Below, one piece after another: positions 41,514 to 54,180 of a stretch of 64,000 bases of DNA; positions within the stretch are counted from its first letter, which is position 1, and every line of letters starts with the position of its first letter. A model generated the notes under the pieces. That model did no database searches and was not told where the DNA came from. It saw nothing but the letters and a program-made list of their open reading frames with translations. The stretch comes from Rotaria sp. Silwood1 (Eukaryota; Rotifera; Eurotatoria; Philodinida; Philodinidae), in the NCBI GenBank assembly GCA_905250075.1, contig CAJNOP010000045.1, positions 660,155-724,154 of the forward strand. The letters run 5' to 3'. A program made the position numbers and the translations under genes.

Positions 41514-42245
41514 GGTTAATATTTATCGACATGAGCTAGAAAAAAAAAATAAAACTAAAAGTATTATAGAACAAAAACAAAACATATTAATTTCTCTTTT
41601 CTCATGAGAATGATCGCTAGAGACTAAATGAAATTTACAGCTGATGTTTCATATGTTTATTCCATTTTTCTCCTTTGATAAAATGATATTGACACTTGCA
41701 AAACTATAAATAACGATGATGACGTACATATCAACAACATATTCTTGTCGTTTTACTGAACTCTGATATTCCGAATGAGTGAGGGAAAAGAGAGAGAAGA
41801 ACTAAAAAAAAACAAAACAAACGAATTACTTTATGTATGTTAACGTTATCATTTGACACCATTTCACATACATATTTTACTTTCTTATGCTCTTTACGTC
41901 ACTCATTTAACGAAAAAAAAGAAGAAAAAAAAACCATTTTGTCTTAAATTACATTTAATTAACAAAGATCAAGAAAAAAAAATAAAGAATCATATAGAAA
42001 ATAAAAAAATTTTGTGTATTAGTGATAGAAAATATTTATCTATTCACATTAATACTTACCATATGTTATTTATGAAATACACCGCTATATTCCATAGTGC
42101 TGTCGACGAACGATGATGATCAATCATTCAATCGACGAACTAATGATGCATGTTTTCGAGATTATGACTCGTTGTCTATTTTACATAGTAAAGTATAGAA
42201 TAACAGAAGAAAAAAAATCCGAAGAGAGTAGCGTTGATAATAGTC

Positions 42246-42272
42246 GATGATGATGATGATGATGATGATGAT
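42246..42272. repeat. GAT microsatellite
   Basis: Nine consecutive GAT units in the presumed 5' region of the RasGRP-like gene. Confidence 0.9.
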
Positions 42273-45200
42273 CTAGAAATGTTGTCTGCGAACATACGCG
42301 AAAGAAAAAAAAGAAAGAAAAAAGAAAAAAAAAAGAATCCTGTTGCAATAGCAAGAGACGACTAGCTCATTGAATGAGTAGGATCTTCAACGCGTTCGCT
42401 CGCTTACTTATTGTCAAAGAATAAATGCAAAAAAGAAACACACGTCGGGTGGTAGCAATAGACCAAAGGGATAGAGTAGCTAAAAATAGCGAATTTTAAG
42501 CGTGTGTGAATGCATGCATAGCATCGTTTTCAGTTTCTTTCTTAGTCGTGTGCGTATTCCAGAAACGGCAGTATTCTCTCTTTCTTCCTTTATTTCAGTT
42601 CTTTTTTTGTTTCGTTGACGACTGTTGTTGAACAGAAATGTACGCGTATGTCAGTTAAAGAGACGTATAGATAGCGCCTATGCGCTCGATGAGGGTGATT
42701 GACGGAACCGCGAGGGAAACATAGTCGAGACCGTCTCACCGTTCGGCATATCCAGGGTTTGCATACTCTCGTTAATGGTAAAAGAACAGGGCACAATCAA
42801 TAAAAGAAGTTTTTTCTATTTTGTTTTTTTTTAGAAAAGAACATGAATATAGACAATGTTAGACATTGTGCACGACATAGTTACATATCTAGGTCTTGTT
42901 TGATAGGGAAAAAACCCTAGATAGACAGAAATAAATGAGTATTTTTTGATGTATCATTATTATTATCGACATTGAAATAGATCTCTTGATAAAGACGATA
43001 CTCACACGATGTCATTACTAACAATAACGTCACAATGATATGTTCTTTCTTTTTTTTTCATCTTATGTTTTGCTCTTCATCTTTTGACATGTATGCGCAA
43101 AATACTGTAGATGAGATGGCATGGTGTTACTCGTATGAATGCTCGTTGCAATGACGAAAAAGAAGACGCGCAATGAAAAAGAAACCAAACGACGGGCGAA
43201 CTCGTTCTCTTCTCATATTTTTTACTATACTGCTACCGCTGACTATCTGTCATTTCATTATTTCTTTCCCTTTTCCGCTCTTACGATCCTTGCAAGCTTA
43301 GCAATATATATGTGTGTGAATGTAAACGGCATATACGTATGCAAAAATAAGCGTTTTTCAACAAAACTGATCTTATTGATGACAAAAACAAACACATATA
43401 TTATGTGTCAATCACATACGTATATAATCCTACAGATTTGTGTCTTTAGACACTTAAACATACACAAACAGATGAATGCTCTCCAATGACCCTGTATCAG
43501 TTCATATCAATAAGAAGCAAAAAAACAAGATGAAGAAGAAAAAAAAATAAAAAGAGAAAAAAAGCTCGAGTCTACTACCGGAAGCATCTCGCTTCATCAT
43601 CATCATCGTTATAGGAAGTAAGTATAATAATAAAAAAAAAAAAGAAGAAGAAAAAAATCGAAGCTATGGCTAATATAAGACGATATTTATTTAATCGAAA
43701 TTTATCTGTCAAAGTTTATTATTGTTATTATTCTTATGAACATAAATTGATAATATTAAAAAACAAAAAAGATTTTCTCTTGAATGCTATTCATTCAAGA
43801 ATTTTTGAAGTCTACTGTTTTTTTCAATGTCATACAACAAACTATTATTTGAATAATAATACTAACAAAAACAAGGATTCATCAAGATTATATATACTTT
43901 CTAAATTCTGACATCTGTGATTTATAACAAAGTCGAATATATGGATATATATATATATATATGAATATCTATGATGTGACAAAAAGAAAATTGTAATTGT
44001 TGTCTTACAAAATGTTACCAGTCTATTTAAAGTATCAGATTTTTTTTAATATTAAATAAGTTAGATGAACTTAAATGAAAATATTTTTAATCATAACACT
44101 TTTTTTTTGGTTCTTTAATTTATAAATATATATATATATTTGTCTACTTGATGAAAATAGCTCAGAATCATTCATTTAATATTACATATCTATATTTTTT
44201 TTCTTCAAGCTTTTGTTTCTTAAGTACTATTTTCTTTTCTATAGCTTTTAGTTTTTTGTTTTGCATCTTGATAAAAATCAAATATTAATATTGTACTTTT
44301 CGCATAAAAATAAATGTATGGATCCACTCGACTCATTTGCCTTTTTTTCAAATAAGAAAACAAATCTATTCAATGAGTAATCCTTCCAATCTTTTTTTAT
44401 TTCTTCTATTAGATTTGAAGAACTGAATCATTCATGTGTTTTTTCCTATCAACATAACGGAAGAGAGTAAATGGAGAAATATTGTCGGTAAAAGCTATGA
44501 AAAAGAAAAAAAAAATGTCGATAGATATGATTCTATCAATAACGATGCATCAGGTTATTAAATGAAAAGAAGAAAAAGAACAGATATGTCAGTTCTTGTT
44601 TATTATTTAACTTTCTGGAAAAAATTCTTATCAATATATTGATAGTTAACTAAAATAAAAATCTAACAATAGTCTTTGTTTTTTATTAGTATTTTTGATT
44701 GAGATGTTACATTTCTATCAGCTATACTGATTGATTGATTGATTGACTGCAACTGAAATATCAATTAATATATCAGAAATATTAAAAATTAAAAGTTCTA
44801 ATATTAATAAATGATTTTCATACAAAATATATATTATGAGTAATTGAAAGATATTTTTTATATGAAGCATTTTGCTTAAATTCTTTTGCATAGAAGTCAC
44901 CTATAATTATATATCGTGTACTATTTCAACTATCATTGATGTTTTTAAATATTAAAGTAATTGTTCTAAGGACAAATTTCATCGGTTATATGCTTCTTTT
45001 CTTTATAGGTTATGAAATATAGAGTTTCTCAGAAGGTTTATTTTTTAAATCATACTAATATTTTATATTAAAAGTTTTCTTATATAAAAGTGAAGCTAAA
45101 TAATGAAACATTTTTATTTTGTATTTTAATTTTTAAATAAATTTCTATATAAGATACTATGATTGAATATTATGTAACGAAATATTTAATAATTGATATT

Positions 45201-46241
45201 GACTAATGTTCGTTTTTCATTGAACAAAGTTATTTTCGTTAAAAGCTCGAATTATGAAGTTTATGCATGAATGAATAGTCCACAATAGTTGTTTTTTTGA
45301 ATATTCTAGAGCATATTGATTTTATAATGAACTTTTAGAATATATTATGAAAAATTAAATGTTATTATATATATTTGTAATTATTGTATAAGAAAGTTTA
45401 ACGCTAACATTTCATGAATCAAGATTTTGTCGATTCTCAATTCAATGGTTAGAAAAACTTCATCATAATTTTCATATCTCTAAGATACTAACAATTGATT
45501 TTATGTTGACACTATTGTTAACATTTTAAATAATATAAAAATCTTCTAAATAGAAAAATCTGTCCTTTCGAATCACGATAGCCTTTGAGATGCCGAATAT
45601 TTCGAATTCAAAATTATATTGTCGGATATCATAGATCAGATAATATGTTCTGTCAACAGAACCAATTGAATTGAATCTTATGAGAAGAAAAAAATTCATC
45701 AAGAATTAGAAATAATGAAATTTTCACTTTTGCAAAGAACTTCTTTTTAAGTTTGAAGCAAACCAACACATTACCACACTACAATGGCATATCTGTATTG
45801 TAAAATGAAAACATTATCGATGAAATCATCTATCTATCAAAACTTTAAACAATACTTTCATGTAAAAATTCAGGACACAATAAATGAAAAATAAGCAAAA
45901 CTTCATATCCATTTTGGAGTCTGCTCGATATTGTGTGAATTTTGGTGAAAATCCGTCGCACTACAACTTTACAAGCCACGTGATATTGTGGAGAACGAAA
46001 TTCTACATTTTTACTGTCTGAATCGAAGTTTTGCAAGTGTAATTTAAGTTAAAGAAACTTAATTGTTTAAAAAATCTTACAAAGCTTTCACGAAGGATAT
46101 TTTCAATGCTCTAGAAATGCTTGGATATCCGAAAATGGATCAGTCAAATAGAGGACAAACGTTTTTGTTTTCGAGATTCACCTTCATGATCCTCCATACT
46201 TTTGCAAAGCACGAAGAATGATGAATCGCTGTTGGCATATA

Positions 46242-46948
46242 CTATTGTCGGCGCCAGAATTAAATAGGGGTGGGTGTTGAACGAATATCTCGAGAACGAC
46301 AGTAGCTAGCGACCTGCGACTTTCACTAACTGAAAGAGTAGAAGTTGGGACGTCTTTTTCTCCGATAATGTATAAAACAAAATCCTTTTAAAAGTAATTA
46401 TATTCGAAAAATATGCAAAAGAATGCATGAAAGTGACCTTTCATCTAGATGAAATTTTGATTTTGCCCTTTGATTTAGACAGAGGGACTTAAGATCTATA
46501 GTTTAAGATACAATGGAAATGGTGCTGCTATTGCATTCTAACATTGAGCAAATGGAATCATGTATTGACATGCGGAAATAATAGGGAATTTTATTGATTT
46601 TTTACTAAGTTTTCACACTTTTTCTTATAATAGCGTGAATTTTCGATAAAAATGTAATGAAAAGTAAAAAAGCGCATTGTGTCTTAAACTATAGATCTCA
46701 AGTCCCTCTGTCTAAATCAAAGGGCAAAATCAAAATTTCATCTAGATGAAAGGTCATTTTCATACATTCTTTTGCATGTTTTTCGAAGATGATTACTTTT
46801 AAAAGGATTTTGTCTTATACATTATCGGAGAAAAAGACGTCCCAACTTCTACTCTTTCAGTTGGTGAAAGCCACAGGTCGCTAGCTACTGCCGTTCTCGA
46901 GATATTCGTTCTACACCCACCCCTATTTAATTCTGGCGCCGACAATAG
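46242..46948. mobile_element. MITE-like element with 276-bp terminal inverted repeats
   Basis: Left arm 46242-46517 and right arm 46673-46948 are close reverse complements. Ends are ctattgtcggcgccagaatt and its exact complement. Only about 155 bp of unpaired centre remains, with no open frame. Both sides are flanked by atata, a candidate 5-bp target-site duplication (a TA duplication is also possible). Arm identity looks above 90 percent by eye, so the copy is fairly recent. It must be mobilised in trans by a transposase that is not in this window. Confidence 0.85.
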
Positions 46949-47688
46949 ATATACAAATGCTTGGATTGTCATGCAAAGGCCAAATGTGCCTTTATAAAAG
47001 TGAAGTTCTTAAATGAACATTTCATATGAATTTAAGTGAGTGGATAATTGCGTTTAAATTTAACCTGATTCATTATGATCAACCTATTGAGTACAGCTAG
47101 TACATTGAACAGTTGACATCAATGTATCATACTACAAATTCGAATCGATACTTATATTGAGCATCTATTAGCAAAACAAAAAACTTCGTTTGATTAACAT
47201 TCGATATTGTTAGATAGAAATGTTCTATATCTAAAGATTTTATATTACTTCAGATAATTTTCTAGAAAAATAAAACTAACATACATATGGATTATTTAGT
47301 ATAAGCTCGAGATATCCTTTGTAGAGGTGGTATTTGTCCTGAGAACATTACAAAACTACATGAATATGCATAGAGTTTCAACCTCCACGAAAATAATACT
47401 CTGAGATTTCATAAATCTCATTGGTTGGTAGCAAGAGTTTTAATACAATAAAGTCATAGCATTGAAATTCGACAATTTTTTTTTGCATACTATTATAACA
47501 CCATAACGGCTGTTTTCATGCTCAATGGACATCTTCTGTCTTACGAGGGAAACTCTTCATTTACTTCCTTCTGATTTCAATGATATATGTTTTTTATCTA
47601 CAGATGATGTCTATTTTCTGGGCTCCCAAGTGTTTCGACAACGTTTATTTTCGAATTTCTATCTGAAACGTCGTATATATAGAGAGCT

Positions 47689-47875
47689 CAACTAGACTAG
47701 TTCCCATAACAAAACTGAGAAGTTTTGAATTAAATCTCTTCAAGATGTGAAGTTTTCAAAAATTTTATTTTATATACACTATCCATGAAAAAGAGTCTGT
47801 ATCTTGAAAGCCTCATATTTCGAAGAGATTTGATTGAAAACTTCTGATTTTTTTTTATGGAAAATAGTTTAGTTG
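47689..47875. repeat. Short inverted-repeat element
   Basis: Arms 47689-47759 and 47803-47875, loop about 43 bp. Pairs include caactagactagt with atagtttagttg, and aaatctcttc with gaagagattt. Imperfect, non-coding, a probable old foldback copy 740 bp from the larger element. Confidence 0.65.
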
Positions 47876-50300
47876 ATTTCTTTTTCTGTATGCGCAAAGT
47901 TTTAGATCAAAATTCGAAAAGGCGAGTTTTTCAAAAACCTTAGAAAATAGATATATTATAAATTCAGTAACTTAGTCAAATATCAAGAGAAACAGAAATC
48001 TTTTTTTTCTGAGTTATTATTAGAATACTATGCAGTATACATAGACAAAAAGATATCTTTGAAATCAGAAGAGGGTAGCCGACGAGATTCTCTTATCAAT
48101 AAAACTATGATGAGTATTCCGTTCTAAAATTAGTCATTCTCCAATGAAAAAATAACCAAAGGCATATCTACTTGAAAAAAAAACGCTTCAACAATTTCTT
48201 TATACATATAGTAAAAATACGGTTTAAAAAGAAGGATGTAGAAATTTTTTTATGAACTAATCAAATCAGAAAAAAAAACTTTAGTGAATTGCTATCAATC
48301 ATTTTCTAAAGTTTAAAACATTAACCAGACGTGATTCCAATCTTGAAAAATTTTTACTTTTCTCGAAGAAAACTGAACAATTATCTTTGGTTTTTTATCT
48401 CAACAATTCTCGCAATACGGGTCCACTCCCCTAAAGGTCGTGCCTCTATCTTGTCGATAGTCGCTTCGCCTAATCTTGTTGATCTTCGAACAGTCCTGAT
48501 ACTAATTTAAATTTTTAATCATCATTCATTCTAAAAAAAAAATATGTCAAGTGTTAGATTTCAAAAGAATTTCTTCTCTAGATTAAAGATTTCAAAATTA
48601 TATATTCATTTACTTTAATAAAAAAGAAAAATCTTTGTCAATAATTAAAGACAATTGAACAAATAAAATCCTGGAAATGTAGTCTTTTATCTTTTAAGAA
48701 TACGGCTAACATAAGAAAAAGAAAAGCATGACTTCTATTGTAAATATTCACATCATTTCATCAAAAAAGAACATCTGATACTTTTATCATGAGTTAATAT
48801 TCGTACTTGTTTTACATTCATCGACAGTTTAAGTTAGATAAAATTATTTACGTCAATTTTTTTTCACGTATACATGTATTCAAGAGCAAATAAAACTTCA
48901 TCTTTTTCTTCCTTTTATTAAAAACCCTAAATATATCTAATACTCATTCAAAACATTCAACTTTTACGTCTAATCTATATCAATGCCTGATAACGTCCTC
49001 TTGCGACAAGTAAAATAAAACAAAAATATTCATTATTTATAGAAAAAAAGACATTTTATTCTAAATTGCTTATGAAAAAAAAATGATAAATTTCTATAAG
49101 TGTTTTGTTTTTAGTTTATCTTAGTACGTATATATATATATATGTATAGATTCGTTTGTTATTGTTAAAGTTGCCCCAATACATATATTTGCATTTATGC
49201 ATGTATATATGTGTATATAATATCTCACAAGATCATAAGATGTATTACCCATTGAGAATAGTCCAATAGAAGTGCGTTATTTTCTTGTTCTTCTTTCTAG
49301 ACGTCGTCATTTTCATTACTCGTATACTATTCTTTGTTTCTTTTTTTTTGCGCACATCGATTGGCATCGGAATAAATGTGTAAGCCAACTTTTTTTCTTT
49401 TTTTTACACTGTTTTATTTCGGTAAGACAGAAAAAAAACATTTCTATAACCAATTCTGTATGTCTTTTAGAAAAGTTTACTTTTTATTTTATTTTTTTTC
49501 TATTTTCTTGTCGTCATGCTTACTACGATAATTTACAATGATTTCATTTCATACTCGTATATATTTTTTTTTTCTTTTTTTTTTTTTTTTATGTTTCGCT
49601 TTCATCGCCTTCTCGTTTTTTTGACATAAGATAGTTGGCAAGGCTATGGAGGCACGCATGCGTATGTATGTGTGCTTTGTTCTTGCTTGGTTTATTTGTA
49701 AAGCATTTCAGTTGCCTCTCTCTTTTATATATCGTAATCGTCATCATTGCATTTCTTGCTTTTTCTACTGTGTGAGCTTAAAACTATGCATACACATGTT
49801 TAATATAACATATAAAAATTATGTAAGTATGTATGACACAACAAAATATTCTTTCATTATTTTAGATAAACATTAGTAAAAGCATATATAAAACCAAAAA
49901 AAAACGATTTTTATATTAACGTCTATTAGAAAGAAAGTTTTGATTTATTTTATTGATAATTTTTTTAAAATCTTTTGGACGATTGATTATAAAGCAATAG
50001 GGTGGCTATCATTAGAGAACCCCCGTTAGTACCTGGTAAATTTTAAAGAATTTCTTTATGAATAGAAAATTATTGATAAATATTGATTTAGATTGGATGC
50101 TTTTAATTAGAAAATTCATCTTAGTTGAAAATCAACGTCATGAAATGCTCACTGTTGTCTGAATACATTGAAGGTAGGCGTTTTTTTTTCATTATTATTA
50201 TTATTATTTTATTAATGAAGAGTCATGACTTTTTTTTACTTGACAGCCGTACACAGCTTTGCCTTAGGATATACCTATTGGTATTCATATTATTGGCTGT

Positions 50301-52192
50301 ATGGAACGGATCACAAACACGTATGTTATCGACATTATATAGCAAATGTCTTTATGTTGTGTTTTGTTTTTTTTCCTTTGTAGTTTGAATTCAGCTGATT
50401 CTACACCAATGATATCATCAACGACGCCATCCGATGATGAAAATGATGCCGATGATCATCAACAATTTCCTAGTTCATCATCGAATTTAAACATCATAAC
50501 AACAGATAATGACGTCGTTACATCCCATACAATTGTAAACATAAATAATAATAATAATGATTGTATTAATATTGAAGATTTATCTTCTTTTATTCAACCT
50601 TCAACATCAATAACAACATTAGATACTTCACAATGTAATTCAGATTTAAATTTAAATACATCAAATAGTGAACTAAGTTTTGTTCAACCACTTATTGAAC
50701 AACATCAAACAATCTTACCTATATATACATCACCAATAAATAATGATCATGAAAGAATAATATCATCATCATCATCATCAACAACATCATCATCAACATC
50801 AATAAGTTCAAATAGTTCAATTATACCAAATTGTCGTTCATATATGACATTATATTTTACAGATATGTTTATATCTGCATTTATTATAACACCATTTGTT
50901 AATATTCATTGGCGTGGAGCTTGGGATTTACTTGATATACATTTACTACCTGATTATCCAAGTAGAAGTGCATTAATATCAATGGGTATAGGATATTTTA
51001 TGCTCTATATATTATATTTAACACAAAGTTATTTACAAAAATTTTATGAAAAAAATCGACATAATATTATGGGCTTAATTATGACGAGATTATATACATT
51101 ATTACTTGCATTAGCTTATATTAATCAATGGCGTGGTTTATGGAATTTATTAGATTTAACAAGTAATGAATGGTATCATTTATTAGCTGAAACAGGAATT
51201 AGTGTTACATTTCTTTTATTAATGAAATCAGTTTATAATCTTAATTCAGCACCATTTTTAATTGGTATTGATACTGATAGTTATTTTTTACTTGATTCTA
51301 AATATACTGTCGCCGTAAGTAATTGAAGGAATCATAGATTGTAACTAATAATATTTTTTTCTTTTGTTCTTCTTTAGACAAATCGTTTTTTGCAATATAA
51401 TTTTGATTTCTTTTATTATGAATTAGTTGAAGCACCATTATTAACAATAGCATGGCGTGGTTTATATAATCTCTCTGATAAATATATTTGTCCTGATAAT
51501 CGAGAACTTTCAATGATAATATCATTTGCTAGTGGTTATCTAATCTTTTTTTTACTTGCTCTTATACAAGTTCCAATTGTTCGATGTTTATTACGACAAC
51601 GTCATCAATATTTATATTCATTTGTATCAACATTATTTCATTTAATTGCATTTGTAAGTGTTGTACAAATATGGAGAAGTTTATGGATTGTTTGTGAACA
51701 ATATCTTAATATTCCTGAATATCACAATACAACTCTTTGGCTTTGTTATGGTGCCTCTTTTGTTGTGCTGACATGTGGCTTGGCAGCATGTTCATTGAAT
51801 GGACCAGGTGGATCCAAAGATAGTTATGTTGATGAAGGACCAATACTTTTATTTAAATTTGATTATTTTTCAACCTTACTTAAAGTAAGTTTAATTATTT
51901 TGATTATGTCTTTTTTTTTTGTTTTATTTTTACAAAACTAAAAAGTCGAATAGATTCGATTAAAATATACATATAAATATATATATATATATTTCGTTTT
52001 CAGCTACAACGTACAGATGAAAATGCACCAAATCAGACAGCATCTCATTCGGGTGTTATTTTATGGTTAATAGCAAATGTTTTGAGACGACAGCAACAAA
52101 GACGAAATAGTTTATTAAATCAATCACGAAGAAGTACGATGATGAGTGTTGATGCACCACCATCTATATCTGAAAATGTTATAATCAATTAA
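50301..52192 (+). CDS. Fuseless-like eight-pass membrane protein (548 aa)
   Basis: Exons: 50301-50320, 50384-51314, 51378-51884 and 52004-52192; 1647 nt, stop TAA. I chose the ATG at 50301 because it joins in frame across a gt-ag intron. An ATG at 50409 would give an almost identical protein. The first 150 residues are acidic and Ser/Asn-rich. Eight hydrophobic segments then follow in four pairs, and in each pair a WRG/WRS motif recurs: HWRGAWDLLD, QWRGLWNLLD, AWRGLYNLSD and IWRSLWIVCE. This matches the fuseless (fusl) family, known from Drosophila as a presynaptic protein that affects calcium channels. The C-terminus is short and Arg-rich. An extra downstream open exon may give an alternative end. 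The family call is from memory of the motif. Confidence 0.65.
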
Positions 52193-52360
52193 GATAGTTT
52201 TGTACGTTAACAAATCAGCTAGCTTTTTTTTATTGATTGTCGTAAATTTCGAGTGTAAATCAGTTTCGCTTTAAGCTTATAGTTTTTTTTTTTCTTGTGT
52301 TGATTTATTTTTGTTTCTTTTTTTCAATTCAAATGTTTTTTTTTTTTTTTTTCGATTTAG

Positions 52361-52471
52361 GGACGATTAAATCATTCAAAGGTCATTAGTGGTATTAGTC
52401 TAAGTCCTGAAGTATCATCAACAGACACAATTGTGATTGGTAAACGATTTTATGGATTTAAACCTCCCTAG
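52361..52471 (+). other. Candidate alternative terminal exon of the fuseless-like gene
   Basis: Behind a long T-tract and a tttag acceptor at 52356-52360, phase 0 stays open for 36 codons (starting GRLNHSKVIS, ending GKRFYGFKPP) to a TAG at 52469-52471. It could be reached from a weak gttata donor in exon 4 (about 52177), replacing the last few residues with a longer tail. The composition is protein-like and unlike the surrounding T-rich DNA. Confidence 0.45.
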
Positions 52472-54180
52472 TAAAGCACAACAAAAAATATTATTAATAA
52501 TATCATTATTGTTATTATTCATTGTACTGTACCGTAAGATAATTCCTTTTTTGTTCATAATTTTCGATACATTTAATTTGTATGTGGTTATGGCTAGTGA
52601 TGATAATAAAATGTTCTTTTCTTTCTGTTTTTCTTTATAACTCAAAGACATTCCTGTTTTTTTTGTTCTTTTTTATTTCTTTTTTCCTGTTTATTGTCTT
52701 ATTTTTAAAAGAATCGAACTTAGCTTTTTTTTTTTTGTCTACAGTTTGTTTTCTTTTTTTTTTACTCCTGCTTTTCTCTTTTTTTTTTTTTTGTTGATTA
52801 GACGTTATCAATAATTTGTTTGTTATCATTTAGTTTATAGAAAGAGAATGCGAAATTTGCAGATTCTTTCTTTCTTTTTTTGTCCTCTTTATTTGTTATT
52901 ATTGTTATTGAAAATTTTCTTTTCATTCTATTTTTCCTTTTCGTTTGTACATTGAAAAATGTCATTTGCAAGAGTTATTGAAACGTTCAATTAGAAAATT
53001 TGAAATTACGAGATTTCTTTTTTTTTTGTTCTTGGTGGTACGTTTATTCATTTGATTCTTTGTACTCACTTTGTGTGCATATCATTCATAATATTAAATA
53101 TACACCAGAATATATAAATAATCTACTAAAGAAAATTTTATGCTGAGAAAAACAAAAAACAATTGCCAATGGGAAAATTATGATTATATTTGTAAAAATA
53201 TTTGATTAGTGTAATCATATAACTAACACAATTTTCTTTCTACTAAGATCACGTAGACCACGCCTATTATTAATCTATCACATATATGAATGACTACGAT
53301 ATTGTATGAATCTTTTTTTTTGTCATCATGTATCTATTTAAAACCTTCTCTCGAGATATTATGGTTATAATGTTTGTTTGAATGACTGATACAATGTATG
53401 AAGAGGCTTAGAAAATGTTTGACAGGAATGAATAGTTATATACAATACACAAACAAAAGCAAAAAGAAGCTATATTCATCATGTTTTTATTTGATTGATG
53501 ATACTTCAAGTGTGTTCCGAACTTGTCTTCCAATGATAAATATTTTATGTAAAAAATGAAAAAAATCTAATCATTCAAAATCAATATACAAAAATATTTT
53601 CAGAGACGTTCAGTAATAACTATCAATTAACGACATAATAAATAAATCATTCATTATTTCATGATTGTACTAATTAGTTTATATTTATAAATATATGCAC
53701 TATTCCTTGTAATTAGATTTTTTTGTTATTTTCTACAAAAATAATTTTTTTACATACATAAAAAAAACAAAGAAATCTTGCAATAACTATTTCAATTGAA
53801 GCGATACAAGAAATCTCGAAAAAAAAGTTCCTCATGTTTTTTTAGATAGGAAAATCAAGATAAATTTATCATAACTATCAATAATGACGTCAAAACTTGC
53901 AATAAAGGCGAAAAAAGAAATATTGCTTCATTTTTTTTGCTGTCGATACAAATATAACATATGATTTGTTTTTTCTCTCTTTGTGTTTGTCTACCCAATC
54001 ATCCGAAAAAATGCATATAACGTGTTCTATTGACGATATATTGTTCTGTTTTTATTAATTGAAAAGAAAAAAAAGAGTATACAAATACGTTACTAGTTAG
54101 TTTCGTGTCTAATTTGACAAGTTAGAAAAAATGCACTCGCTACATAATTAAATATAAGACGGAAACAAATATTTGTCAAT
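52472..54180. other. T-rich spacer
   Basis: Polypyrimidine-rich DNA (notably 52620-52800) that includes the fuseless-like 3' flank and the promoter side of the tyrosine kinase. No gene seen. Confidence 0.6.

Larger units (their letters stand above)
41514..50300. other. 8.8-kb gene desert with foldback elements
   Basis: No exon series on either strand. Around 42300-42800 the sequence is richer in CpG and GC, consistent with a RasGRP-like promoter or 5' UTR. A GAT run lies at 42246-42272. Inverted-repeat elements lie at 46242-46948 and 47689-47875, and TA-rich microsatellites at about 43942-43962 and 49131-49143. The rest is plain AT-rich DNA. Confidence 0.6.

Noticed and set aside
43666-43911. 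81-codon plus-strand frame starting MANIRRYLFN
   Set aside because: The start looks protein-like, but the rest is Asn/Tyr/Lys-rich random AT sequence, and no following exon or family match could be found.
45845-46036. 63-codon minus-strand frame next to the MITE
   Set aside because: No recognisable family, no partner exons; probably chance.
49272-49541. 89-codon plus-strand frame with many Phe residues
   Set aside because: Low-complexity T-rich DNA. Apparent membrane segments in such DNA are a composition artefact.
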